Assembly (NCBI GenBank): GCA_905479495.1
Contig: CAJQMR010000040.1
Location: 1 to 53,594 of the forward strand
DNA from: an uncultured Anaerolineae bacterium
GTDB lineage: Bacteria > Chloroflexota > Anaerolineae > Promineifilales > Promineifilaceae
Direction of reading: 5' to 3'
DNA: 53,594 nt
A program made the position numbers and the translations under genes. The number at the start of each line of letters is the position of its first letter. Position 1 is the first letter of the stretch. The notes below the pieces were generated by a model, which worked only from the letters and a program-made list of their open reading frames with translations, was not told the origin of the DNA and searched no databases. This document shows positions 16,474-24,046 of the stretch, one piece after another.

Positions 16474-17219
16474 GACTTCTCCTTAAATTGTGGAACTGAA
16501 GCTTCGAGCTTTTTTTGCTGAATGATTTGGCGCAGTTCAGGAAGTGTTAGCACAGATTTGGGTCTGTGAAGCATGCGGTGACAGTTGGCGCAGACAATGG
16601 CCAAATCTGAAAGTTTTGTCGTACTATTTTCATCTAGCTGGGCAACTGGAATGAGATGATGGCATTCAGCAAATCCATAGCCAAGTTCACCGTAAACTTC
16701 TTCAAAATCGAAATTACAAACTTGGCAAAGCAGTTTACCTGTTTTTTTGAGAATAGAATCTTTTTTTCGTCTAATTATCTTAGGGTTCCTTTCGTGTTGA
16801 GAATGGAGCCTGGAAAGTAACCGCCCTTCGTTAAAGTTTTCCTCGGTCTCGTAGATATTTTCTGGTTCTTTTAGGAGTTTATAGGAATTGCCTATGGCTT
16901 TGGCTATTCGCTTCAGTTCATAAGGTTGATTTGCAAATTCATCCCAAACTTCTTGTTCAAGTTTACTACCCCTTGCTAACCCTACTCCTTCATATTCTGG
17001 ATCGATAGCTAGAAAATTGCCCAGCTTCATTGAGACGCCATTCGCGTTTCGGAATTGGATCTCTCGCAAAGTTTTATCATGGATTGGAAGTTGATTCAGC
17101 AGATGGCTGAGGGCAATTACTTTTGGATGCGAAGCTTCAAGCTGTTTTCGACCCTCTGAAAAATAGAGGTCCAGCGCTAGAATTAATTCATCTCTTGTCC
17201 AATTTGGATTTCTGGTCAT
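16470..17219 (-). CDS. HNH endonuclease inserted between ridA and ilvD
   Basis: 249 residues from the ATG at 17219 (MTRNPNWTRDE); an upstream in-frame start at 17297 would run through a tandem repeat. The C-terminal ~90 residues form an HNH nuclease: CQVCNFDF zinc pair, ECHHLIPV with the catalytic His, and LAIVCANCHRMLH with the second Cys pair. The N-terminal domain (NPNWTRDELILALDLYF, then a helical region about 25-150) resembles that of HNH restriction-type nucleases. The gene is visibly more AT-rich than its neighbours and has no ACGGCCGT palindrome, both suggesting later arrival. It overlaps ilvD by 4 bp, so ilvD translation may depend on it. Confidence 0.88.
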   Translation of the reverse strand: MTRNPNWTRDELILALDLYFSEGRKQLEASHPKVIALSHLLNQLPIHDKTLREIQFRNANGVSMKLGNFLAIDPEYEGVGLARGSKLEQEVWDEFANQPYELKRIAKAIGNSYKLLKEPENIYETEENFNEGRLLSRLHSQHERNPKIIRRKKDSILKKTGKLLCQVCNFDFEEVYGELGYGFAECHHLIPVAQLDENSTTKLSDLAIVCANCHRMLHRPKSVLTLPELRQIIQQKKLEASVPQFKEKS

Positions 17220-17227
17220 TTCCTTCC

Positions 17228-17269
17228 CTCTGCGTAACTCCGCGCTCCTCCGCGAAACTCTGCGTTCCT
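17228..17269. repeat. Short tandem CTC(T/C)GCG repeat upstream of the HNH gene
   Basis: The stretch reads as successive CTCTGCGTAACTCCGCG, CTCCTCCGCG and AAACTCTGCGTTCCT units. It lies between the HNH start and the ridA stop and looks related in wording to the CTCTGCGTCCTCTGTGG arm at 3113-3130. It may mark a boundary of the inserted HNH gene. Confidence 0.5.
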
Positions 17270-17682
17270 TAGAAAACGGCCGTTCCCTCAATCTCAATCA
17301 AAAATTCAGGTCTGGCTAAACCATAGACCCCAATCCAGGTGGCGGCGGGCGGATTTTCCGGGAAAAATTCCTTCAGCCCTTCACTGACTGGAGCCGTTTG
17401 GTCCATCCAGCTTTGCACGATGTAGATACGTAGGGCGACGATGTCGTTGAGGGTGGCGCCGGCGGTGGTAACGGCCGTTGCCACATTTTTGAAACTTTGC
17501 CACACCTGCGCCCGCAAATCGTTCTCACCCACGATATTTTCGTGTTCATCCCAGGCCACTTGCCCAGAAAAATGGACCGTGCGGCTGCCCTGGGCCACCA
17601 CAATTTGCGAAAAGCCATATTGCAGGCTGTTAAATAATGTCTCTGGATTGATGCTCGTTTTTGACACGGCCGTTTCCTCCAA
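17269..17682 (-). CDS. ridA: RidA/YjgF/UK114 family enamine-imine deaminase
   Basis: 137 residues. RidA hydrolyses reactive 2-aminoacrylate and related enamines made by PLP enzymes and so protects enzymes such as IlvE; it is a trimer in the cytoplasm. The family pattern is clear: YGFSQIVVAQGSRTVHFSGQ, a central AGATLNDIVALRIYIV, and the C-terminal RPEFLIEIEGTAV with the catalytic Arg. Its place in a branched-chain amino acid cluster fits its function. Both protein ends are encoded by ACGGCCGT copies: MEETAVSKTS (17666-17673) and EGTAVF-stop (17276-17283). The gene starts 3 bp after the GNAT gene stop. Confidence 0.9.
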   Translation of the reverse strand: MEETAVSKTSINPETLFNSLQYGFSQIVVAQGSRTVHFSGQVAWDEHENIVGENDLRAQVWQSFKNVATAVTTAGATLNDIVALRIYIVQSWMDQTAPVSEGLKEFFPENPPAATWIGVYGLARPEFLIEIEGTAVF

Positions 17683-17685
17683 AAG

Positions 17686-18606
17686 TTAAAAAATCTTGCG
17701 CCAGTAATGTCCCTGCACTGTCTGGCTAAAGCCGAGACTGTTATACAGCGCATTGGCTGCCACCGCACTGCCAGTTTCCACCACCACATCCCTGGCTTCC
17801 ATCTGCGCCAGCCGCCGCAGCCCTTCTTGCATCAGCGCCTTGCCCAGACCGCGCTGCCGGTGGGCCGGGTGGGTGCAAACTGGCTCAAACTGCCCGCGCT
17901 GATTCACCGCATCATAAGGAATGCCCGTGTAGGCAGCGAAGGAATTATCCGGTGCAATCGCTACCAAATCCAGGTGTTGGCGGAAGCTGGGTGCCTGGCG
18001 AGTGAACCATTGATACTCAACGGCCGTATGCCCGGTCCGCCCAAAGGCAGCATTCAGTAAATCGGCCAACTGCTGGCAGTCAGCAAGCGATTCTGGGTTG
18101 GTGGTGCGGATGCGATACCCTTTGGCAAGATGTGGCGACGCATGATTGCCTATTTCTAGCTGGCGAATCACGCCACCAGATGGTGATTTCTCATAGCCAT
18201 GCGAGGCCAACAATGCCTGCCGGGCCGGATTGTTTTCATACACCAGAATTTGTACCTGACGGCCGTTTCCATCTGGCGCAGGCATGTGAATATTGGCTTC
18301 AGCCCAGGTGAGCATCTCGGGTTCCAGGTAGCAGAAAGCGGGATCGATCTGTAGGGTAGGTTGCCCTGGCCCGTTTGGAATCACTGCGCCAACTGCCTGG
18401 CCGTTCACCGTTTCCCAGAGCTGTACATTTTGCTGCCAGTTGGGATCGCCGCCGGGCCGGGCATCATAAAAGCGCAGCCCTTCCCAACGTCGTATATCCA
18501 AATTAAAACCAAGCGGTGTGTCTCGCACCTGATCTACCAGCAGCCGGTAAATGGCCCAATAATCAGCCTCGCTGCTTGCCGGGCGAGAGATTGTTTGCAT
18601 CGTCAT
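17686..18606 (-). CDS. Tandem GNAT-domain N-acetyltransferase
   Basis: 306 residues. The C-terminal half (about 155-306) is a GNAT domain with the acetyl-CoA loop CTHPAHRQRGLGKALMQEGL and the closing ALYNSLGFSQT motif. The N-terminal half (1-145) also has GNAT-like features (VLVYENN-type strand and LLASHGYE), so this is a two-domain acetyltransferase with one apparently degenerate unit. The substrate is unknown. It lies upstream of ridA on the same strand, 3 bp away, and is probably cotranscribed. Confidence 0.82.
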   Translation of the reverse strand: MTMQTISRPASSEADYWAIYRLLVDQVRDTPLGFNLDIRRWEGLRFYDARPGGDPNWQQNVQLWETVNGQAVGAVIPNGPGQPTLQIDPAFCYLEPEMLTWAEANIHMPAPDGNGRQVQILVYENNPARQALLASHGYEKSPSGGVIRQLEIGNHASPHLAKGYRIRTTNPESLADCQQLADLLNAAFGRTGHTAVEYQWFTRQAPSFRQHLDLVAIAPDNSFAAYTGIPYDAVNQRGQFEPVCTHPAHRQRGLGKALMQEGLRRLAQMEARDVVVETGSAVAANALYNSLGFSQTVQGHYWRKIF

Positions 18607-18658
18607 TCGTATGAAAAAGGATTGAACTTAGAGCCCGAACCGCCTTCAGGATGGTAAG

Positions 18659-19453
18659 TTACCGGTCCGCGCCACCGTAAAACAGGAGTAGGCCGTGCAC
18701 CACTTCCAGGGTAGTGTATTCATCGATGTTGGCATAAGCATAATAACTGCCGTCTTCTTCCTGCATGGTTTCCAGGCGGGCGGCCGCTGCCTGCACCAGC
18801 CAATGATCGCGGGGCACGCCTGCCAGCAGCAGCTCAGATAGCAATTGTGCCCGGCTGCTGTTGTTCATTTTGAGCACCTCCTCGCGCAACGTTTCAAACA
18901 CAACTTCAGCTGACCCGTGCAGGCCAAACTGCCACCACAGCGCGCCAGCCAGCCAACGGCCGTATTCAAACGTCTCTAACTCGCCATCAACAATGTTTAG
19001 ATGCTGCAACAGAAAATGGGAGGCACGTAAAGCCGCATCGCGCTGGCCAAAAAGCGCCAACCAAAATCCGGCCGTAGCTGTCAGGCTCAGTTCCGCTGGC
19101 AGATTGCCGGGCATGTTCCATTCCGTGGCAAATTCGGCCATGGCTTCATCCTCACCAAAACGGCCGTTTGGCTGCTGTCGATCGAGCAAAAATTGCAGCA
19201 TTTTGGCCACGACTGGCTCGTCAGCATCTAGCCCCATCTGTTCCGCACTGGCCAGCTCATAGCAAGTCGCCCCGATGCTGTCATACTCGTCGGCAATCAC
19301 GTCAGGAAAACCGCCGCTGGGCATCTGGTCACTGAAAAAGGATTCCAGTTGGGTTTTAGACGGCCGTTCGCCGGTAAGAATGTAATGCAGGCGTGCCTGT
19401 ACCTGTTCGCTGCCGCGTGATTGGATGTAATGGACTGCTTTTTCCAGGTTCAT
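18659..19453 (-). CDS. Alpha-alpha toroid (terpenoid cyclase/prenyltransferase-fold) protein of unknown function
   Basis: 264 residues, soluble, no signal peptide. Repeated segments resemble the QxxDGSW-type motifs of alpha/alpha-toroid proteins: MPSGGFPD, LLDRQQPNGRFGEDEAM and METMQEEDGSYYAYA, separated by helical pairs. Such folds occur in squalene cyclases, prenyltransferase beta subunits and uncharacterised bacterial proteins. The DxDD cyclase motif is absent, so cyclase activity is unlikely. It is on the same strand as leuB upstream and the GNAT gene downstream. I do not assign a function. Confidence 0.7.
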   Translation of the reverse strand: MNLEKAVHYIQSRGSEQVQARLHYILTGERPSKTQLESFFSDQMPSGGFPDVIADEYDSIGATCYELASAEQMGLDADEPVVAKMLQFLLDRQQPNGRFGEDEAMAEFATEWNMPGNLPAELSLTATAGFWLALFGQRDAALRASHFLLQHLNIVDGELETFEYGRWLAGALWWQFGLHGSAEVVFETLREEVLKMNNSSRAQLLSELLLAGVPRDHWLVQAAAARLETMQEEDGSYYAYANIDEYTTLEVVHGLLLFYGGADR

Positions 19454-19519
19454 TTTTTAGTCTCAGAATTGGACACTATGCTGATTTTTGCGCTCCGTCA
19501 TGAGGTGTTAACTATTTTT

Positions 19520-19600
19520 AACGCAAAGGCGCAAAGGAGCAAAGAAGTTAAAGGCAAAAAAGTCTTGGCGTCTTTAACTTCTTTGCGCTCTTTGCGTCAA
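19520..19600. repeat. Interrupted inverted repeat (GCAAAG type) after leuB
   Basis: GCAAAGAAGTTAAAG at 19539-19553 is exactly complementary to 19572-19586. The outer parts (ACGCAAAGGCGCAAAGG and CTCTTTGCGT) continue the symmetry imperfectly to 19520 and 19600. It lies between the leuB stop and the toroid-protein start. Confidence 0.75.
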
Positions 19601-19602
19601 AA

Positions 19603-20691
19603 TTAAAGATGCGCCACCACCAGATCGCCCATCTCCTGCGTTCCGACTTTGGTTTCACCCTTTTTGGCAATATCAGCCGTGCGGTGACCAGCGGCGAGGA
19701 CTTGAGAAACGGCCGTTTCCACCAAACTGGCTTCTGCTTCCAAACCCAAACTAGAGCGCAGCATCATCGCCGTGCTCAAAATGGTCGCCAGCGGATTGGC
19801 AATGCCCTGCCCCGCAATGTCTGGGGCGGAGCCGTGAATCGGTTCATACAGCCCCACAGAGCCAGCTTCACCTAAGGATGCCGACGGCAGCATCCCCAGC
19901 GAGCCGGTGATCATCGATGCTTCGTCGGACAAAATATCGCCAAACATGTTGCCTGTCACCACCACATCAAAATCGCCGGGGCGGTTGATGAGATACATGG
20001 CCATCGCGTCCACCAGCACGTCCTCGTACTCAATGTCCGGGTAGTCTGCCGCCACCTCGTGGGCCACCTCGCGCCAAACACGCGACGAGGCCAGCACGTT
20101 CGCCTTATCTACTGAGGTCACTTTGCCTCGGCCACCGGCTGCTTTGCGCTGTTCTGCCAGGGTGAAGGCCACGCGCAGCACGCGCTTGATTTCCATCTCG
20201 TTGTAGCGCATCGTGTCGTGGCCGCTGCGTCCTTCGGCGACCGTTTCACGCCCCTGCGGCGTGCCAAAATAAATGCCGCCTGTCAGTTCACGCACAAAAA
20301 CGATGTCCACATCCTGCACGCGCTCTGGCTTCAGCGGACTGGCCTCGGCCAGCGCGGAAAAAACGCGCACCGGGCGAATGTTGGCAAACGCGCCCAGCGA
20401 TTTGCGCAGCTTGAGCAGCCCTTGTTCGGGCCGCACGCTGGCGCTGGGATCGCTCCATTTGGGGCCGCCAACCGCCCCCAGCAGCACCGCGCTGCCTTCC
20501 AGGCACATGCCCAGCGTTTCTTCAGGCAGCGGGTTGCCGGTTTTGTCAATGGCGATGCCGCCAGCCAGGCCGGTTTGCGTGGTGAAGGTGTGGCCGAATT
20601 TTTGAGAAACGGCCGTAAGCACCTTCTCTGCTTCAGCCACAACTTCTGGCCCAATCCCGTCGCCGGGAAGTAATGTAATTTTCGCTTCCAT
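19603..20691 (-). CDS. leuB: 3-isopropylmalate dehydrogenase
   Basis: 362 residues. It oxidises and decarboxylates 3-isopropylmalate with NAD+ to 2-oxoisocaproate in leucine synthesis; the same enzyme can act on the methylmalate made in the citramalate route. Diagnostic segments are LLPGDGIGPEVVAEAEKVL at the N-terminus, RELTGGIYFG, the substrate-loop Arg/Tyr region RYNEMEIKR, the metal-binding GNMFGDILSDEASMITGSLG and the cofactor segment YEPIHGSAPDIAGQGIANPL. It lies downstream of the membrane-protein gene across a 15-bp inverted repeat, so it may have its own promoter. Confidence 0.96.
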   Translation of the reverse strand: MEAKITLLPGDGIGPEVVAEAEKVLTAVSQKFGHTFTTQTGLAGGIAIDKTGNPLPEETLGMCLEGSAVLLGAVGGPKWSDPSASVRPEQGLLKLRKSLGAFANIRPVRVFSALAEASPLKPERVQDVDIVFVRELTGGIYFGTPQGRETVAEGRSGHDTMRYNEMEIKRVLRVAFTLAEQRKAAGGRGKVTSVDKANVLASSRVWREVAHEVAADYPDIEYEDVLVDAMAMYLINRPGDFDVVVTGNMFGDILSDEASMITGSLGMLPSASLGEAGSVGLYEPIHGSAPDIAGQGIANPLATILSTAMMLRSSLGLEAEASLVETAVSQVLAAGHRTADIAKKGETKVGTQEMGDLVVAHL

Positions 20692-20752
20692 GATTCTTCT
20701 TCCTTCCTCATAAAATAAATTCTAGAATTTTGGGCTTACGTAATCACCCGAA

Positions 20753-20813
20753 AGATTGGACCAATTTAATCACAAATTCTCTGAACTGTTCTTGGTTGAA
20801 ATTGGTCCAATCT
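20753..20813. repeat. 15-bp perfect interrupted inverted repeat upstream of leuB
   Basis: AGATTGGACCAATTT at 20753-20767 is exactly complementary to 20799-20813, with 31 bases between. Each arm is itself partly palindromic (ATTGGACCAAT). It fills most of the 145-base gap between leuB and the upstream membrane-protein gene. It could be an operator or a dispersed repeat. Confidence 0.75.
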
Positions 20814-20836
20814 GTGTTAGCTGTGCGCCATAAAAA

Positions 20837-21610
20837 TCAGGCTGGTTCCAGCCAACCAGCCATCTTTTCCAGGCCATTTTTGTACCAGTTGGAGGCCCGG
20901 TCAAACAGGGCGGAGCCAAATTTTGCCGCCAGCACGGCTAGAATGAGATGCCCAATATGTAATGAAATCAGACCCGGTGTACAGCTATCCAGCAAATTGA
21001 ACCATTCGCAAAGCAACGGCCGTTCCGATATATACACCTTAAATCCCCACCGCCCTATCAAATCCCCCAAGCTCAGCAGTTGCAAAAAAAAGCCAGCCGG
21101 GAACAGCACAAAGGCAATGGGAATGGTGACAAATTGAATGAGCAGCAGACCGTAAATGCGAAACAAGTATAAGCTAAAGCCTGCAAAAAAATTCTTTACC
21201 GTCCGCTTGATGTTTTGCTTGGCCAAATCGATGATTACCAGCCCCAGCGGCACCAGCACGGTCAGCCAGGGAAGAATTAAATAACCATGTCCTAGCCGCT
21301 CAGGCAGGCTAATAAGCAGAACAATCAGCCCAAAACCCAGAAAAATGGCTAGCAGCGTGCCGATAATGAGGCCAAACCGAATCGCGTACTGGCGCACCAG
21401 TCCCCAGGCGCTCCACTTTTCCCAGGTCGTTCGCAGTTGAATTGGCATCAGCAAAACCGAAATGCCCAGGATAATCAGGCCAATAAACAGGGGGCCATCT
21501 AGGCCGCCGCTTTGTAACGCTTCCAGATTGTGGCGGTAATATTGAATGCCGCCCCACATGCCAAGCAGCGAAAGCAGGATGAGTGTGGCGAAGGTGATGC
21601 GTTTGGCCAT
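20837..21610 (-). CDS. Multi-pass membrane protein of unknown function
   Basis: 257 residues from the ATG at 21610; an in-frame start at 21661 would run into the upstream YbaK-like gene. About five to six hydrophobic helices are visible (TFATLILLSLLGMWGGI, GPLFIGLIILGISVLLMPI, FGLIIGTLLAIFLGFGLIVLLI, YLILPWLTVLVPLGLVII, FAGFSLYLFRIYGLLLIQF and LISLHIGHLILAVLAA). Lys/Arg-rich loops follow several of them. I do not recognise the family. It begins 10 bp after the YbaK-like stop and is probably cotranscribed with it. Confidence 0.75.
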   Translation of the reverse strand: MAKRITFATLILLSLLGMWGGIQYYRHNLEALQSGGLDGPLFIGLIILGISVLLMPIQLRTTWEKWSAWGLVRQYAIRFGLIIGTLLAIFLGFGLIVLLISLPERLGHGYLILPWLTVLVPLGLVIIDLAKQNIKRTVKNFFAGFSLYLFRIYGLLLIQFVTIPIAFVLFPAGFFLQLLSLGDLIGRWGFKVYISERPLLCEWFNLLDSCTPGLISLHIGHLILAVLAAKFGSALFDRASNWYKNGLEKMAGWLEPA

Positions 21611-21620
21611 GTTTGCTGCT

Positions 21621-22112
21621 TTACTCTTTTTTGAGGGAAACGGCCGTTCCCCCACACGCACTCATCAACGCTTCTGGCCCGATGGCAAACACCGCAAATG
21701 GCGTGCCTGCTGCGGCCCACACCGTCTCAAATTGGCGCAAATCCTCGTCCACAAAAATGGTCATCGGCGTGAGATGGCCAAACGGCGGCACGCCGCCAAT
21801 GCTAAAACCAGTGGCCGCTTTCACGTCGTCGGCGCTGGCCCGCTTCACCTTTTTGCGTCCCACACCGCACAGTGCGGCCAGTTTGCGTTCGTCCAGCTGG
21901 TTCGCCCCAGACACCAGGGCCATGATTGGCTCATCGTTCACGGTAAAGCAGAGGCTTTTTACAATTTGGGCCACATCGCAGCCAATGGCCTCGGCTGCTT
22001 CTTGTGCCGAGCGGGTGGTTTGCTCAAACTCTTTGATTTCAATCGCCAGCCCCAAATTTTGGGCGGCGGCGGCAACTTTTTGGGCAGATGGGTGCATATT
22101 TTCGATGTTCAC
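21621..22112 (-). CDS. YbaK/ProX-type aminoacyl-tRNA deacylase-like protein
   Basis: 163 residues from GTG 22112, or 158 from ATG 22097; neither has a clear ribosome site. The YbaK fold is recognised by AEAIGCDVAQIVKSLCF (Lys of the active site), a central SGANQLDERKLAAL segment, GFSIGGVPPFGH and the Asp-containing MTIFVDEDL. These proteins clear mischarged tRNAs (for example Cys- or Ala-tRNAPro) in trans. The C-terminal GGTAVSLKKE tail is encoded across an ACGGCCGT copy at 21640-21647. It lies between the J-domain and membrane-protein genes on the same strand. Confidence 0.85.
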   Translation of the reverse strand: MNIENMHPSAQKVAAAAQNLGLAIEIKEFEQTTRSAQEAAEAIGCDVAQIVKSLCFTVNDEPIMALVSGANQLDERKLAALCGVGRKKVKRASADDVKAATGFSIGGVPPFGHLTPMTIFVDEDLRQFETVWAAAGTPFAVFAIGPEALMSACGGTAVSLKKE

Positions 22113-22160
22113 TGTTCCGTAAATCCGTATTCAGATGGCAGATTTACTGATTCCTGGTCA

Positions 22161-23141
22161 TTAATCAAAGTCATCTTCAGAATCTTCTTCAAAATAATTT
22201 TTGCTGCGGCGGCGATGGAGATAGCGATCAAACTCGGCAGAGATTTCAGATTCGAAGGACGAATCATCCAGCGTGGCTTCTAGCATGATGTCGGCAAAAT
22301 CAGCATCAGCAACGGCCGTTTCATCAAACTCTTCCATGTTAACCAACTGTGTCTCCAGCACATCCCGCTCAATCTGCCGTTTGGCAATATCTTCACGCAG
22401 CTGTGCCTCCACCTCGGCAAACCAATCGCGCCCTGCTCGGGCTACCTCTTCTTGACGCCGCATCATCAGGGCACTTTTATGCTTGTCCAGCCGAGCCAGC
22501 TCATCCTCAATCTCTTGCAGCCGATTTTGCACCCGCGTTAACTCCCGCGCGAGCAACTCCAGCTGCTCTTCATCTGACTGAATGGTGATGGTATGCGGTG
22601 CATCCGGTTCCAACAACAGCAGTTCCAGCTTCTCCAAATCTCCAGCTGCATACGCTGCATTGATGGCCATCATCATCTGCGTGCGGTATTCGCGGTCAGC
22701 TTCGTCGATGGCCATGTCTGGGTGAAAGCGGCGGGCCAGCTGGCGATAGAGCTGCTTCAGCGATGCTTTTTCATCTTCAGCCAGCGATTGGCGCGGCTCT
22801 TTGGACACTTCACGATAGCGATAATCACCCGTTTCCGAAGCAGTTTTGCCGGATGCCCAGGCGGCAGCTTCATTTTCTGGGTCAGTTTGCCAGCCTTCAC
22901 CCAGCCAGCGCATTTTTCGTTTCAGCTCGGCAATCTCGGCATCCAGCTTGTCCAGCTTGTCGGTGAGCTTGGCAATGCGCGAACGCAGTTTAAACTCAAA
23001 CGCGCTAATCGCTGCTAGCCGATCCGACAGCTCTGCCTCCGCTTCCACCAGGCGCGGACGCAGGCTGTTTAGCAGTACACTGATCTGCTCAATTTGCTCA
23101 TGCAGGCTGGTTTTGGCGGGTGATTGATTCGGGTTTGCCAT
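22161..23141 (-). CDS. J-domain protein with flanking coiled coils
   Basis: 326 residues. A J-domain core lies at about 125-168 (KQLYRQLARRFHPDMAIDEA with the HPD tripeptide), preceded and followed by long charged coiled coils (about 15-75 and 190-260) and ending in an acidic tail (EEDSEDDFD). The HPD motif stimulates the ATPase of DnaK-type chaperones; the coiled coils presumably bring in clients or partners. The zinc-finger and Gly/Phe regions of DnaJ are absent, so it is a type-III J-protein. No dnaK adjoins it. It is divergent from the small membrane-protein gene at 23363. Confidence 0.85.
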   Translation of the reverse strand: MANPNQSPAKTSLHEQIEQISVLLNSLRPRLVEAEAELSDRLAAISAFEFKLRSRIAKLTDKLDKLDAEIAELKRKMRWLGEGWQTDPENEAAAWASGKTASETGDYRYREVSKEPRQSLAEDEKASLKQLYRQLARRFHPDMAIDEADREYRTQMMMAINAAYAAGDLEKLELLLLEPDAPHTITIQSDEEQLELLARELTRVQNRLQEIEDELARLDKHKSALMMRRQEEVARAGRDWFAEVEAQLREDIAKRQIERDVLETQLVNMEEFDETAVADADFADIMLEATLDDSSFESEISAEFDRYLHRRRSKNYFEEDSEDDFD

Positions 23142-23173
23142 GCGCGTATTGTACCATCATTTGCCAACATAAC

Positions 23174-23203
23174 TTGACAAATCCTCAGGCAAATGTGTAT
23201 AAA
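23174..23203 (+). promoter_or_regulatory. Strong sigma-70-type promoter reading toward the small membrane-protein genes
   Basis: A perfect TTGACA at 23174-23179 and TATAAA at 23198-23203 are separated by 18 bases. Transcription would begin near 23210, giving a leader of about 150 bases that contains GC-rich segment A before the ATG at 23363. It is the best-looking promoter in the window. Confidence 0.65.
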
Positions 23204-23281
23204 TTTGGTATTCCCAACATCGCAAAAAGTTCACTTCATGAGGGACAGTTTTGAAAAGTAGGCGGCGCGGCGGGACGTCGT

Positions 23282-23849
23282 GCCGCAGCCGGGCGAGAGT
23301 TTGCGCTGGCCGAAGACCTCGCCAGAACAGGGGCGAGATAATGTTCTGTCGATTTTTTAATTATGCAATCACTAACATCCATTATTATTGGTGGTATTCT
23401 TGGTAGCTTAATGATAATAGTTATGTTTGCCTTGAACCATTACTTTGGATCACCTAAAGAACCTGTAACCGCTCGACGAGTGGTGACATTTGTTCTAAGT
23501 TGGCTAATTGTATATTGGCTAATCGGATTTTTAGTATGGGTATTTATCCGAAACCGTTAGGGATCGTCCAGAAATAACTCCGCTCTGGCAAGGTCTTGGA
23601 CAAACATGAACCCTCAATTTTGGATACTGATTTCCCACCAGGCTAGAAAAGTGGCACTGTCTGGAGACAGGCCTCAGCACGGTGGAGAAGACCTGCCCAG
23701 AGCAAGGGTCTCGCTTTCAGTTGGTCTGGGCGCAGGTCTGTTAGGTCTCTACCTTTCCCCTATTGGCGAGAAGAGCCATCTTCTTAACTTCCTCGCGGGC
23801 TGCGGCACGGCGAGGTTTTGCGCTCGCCGAAGACCGCGCCAGAGCAGGG
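23282..23849. repeat. Homologous GC-rich segments preceding two small membrane-protein genes
   Basis: Segment A (23282-23333) and segment B (23799-23849) align over about 50 bases, sharing TTTGCGCT, GCCGAAGACC and GCCAGA(A/G)CAGGG. A third, weaker core lies at 23687-23708 (GAAGACCTGCCCAGAGCAAG), and an inverted one at 23578-23597. In one frame A and B encode FALAEDLAR and FALAEDRAR, recalling the Ala/Asp-Leu/Arg repeat of the NACHT-like protein at 1-170, but both frames are closed by stops nearby. They may be remnants of such a gene or a small repeat family. The 293-base stretch between the two small genes holds no gene I can support. Confidence 0.55.
23363..23560 (+). CDS. Small two-helix membrane protein, unknown
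   Basis: 65 residues with two hydrophobic helices (SIIIGGILGSLMIIVMFAL, about 6-24, and VVTFVLSWLIVYWLIGFLVW, about 40-60) and a charged turn between (GSPKEPVTARR). I do not recognise the family. No clear ribosome site precedes the ATG, but a strong promoter lies 160 bp upstream. It reads against the surrounding minus-strand genes. It resembles the second small gene (23854-24033) in size and plan but not in sequence. Confidence 0.5.
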   Translation: MQSLTSIIIGGILGSLMIIVMFALNHYFGSPKEPVTARRVVTFVLSWLIVYWLIGFLVWVFIRNR

Positions 23850-23853
23850 TATT

Positions 23854-24033
23854 ATGCTAGAAGCAAATTTTCTGGTTTTGGTTATCAGACAGATCATTAT
23901 CTCATTGTTAGCAGCTTTGGGTGCTGCTTGGGCAATCCGCAAATTTTCAGCTATAGATATTTCATGGAAGGCAGCTGTCATTATTGGCGTTGTAAACGGC
24001 ATAGTCTTGTCAATTATTCTATGGTTTCAATAA
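23854..24033 (+). CDS. Second small two-helix membrane protein, unknown
   Basis: 59 residues starting at ATG 23854, just after GAGCAGGG in segment B; an in-frame upstream ATG at 23818 would translate the repeat itself and is less likely. Two hydrophobic helices (FLVLVIRQIIISLLAALGAA and AAVIIGVVNGIVLSIILWF) flank a short polar turn. The family is unknown. It ends 13 bp before the convergent cimA stop. Confidence 0.5.
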   Translation: MLEANFLVLVIRQIIISLLAALGAAWAIRKFSAIDISWKAAVIIGVVNGIVLSIILWFQ

Positions 24034-24046
24034 CTGATGGAACAAT

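Noticed and set aside
23606..23860. 84-codon frame between the two small membrane-protein genes
   Set aside because: It reads through the repeated GC-rich cores in a frame unlike any protein, and lacks a ribosome site.
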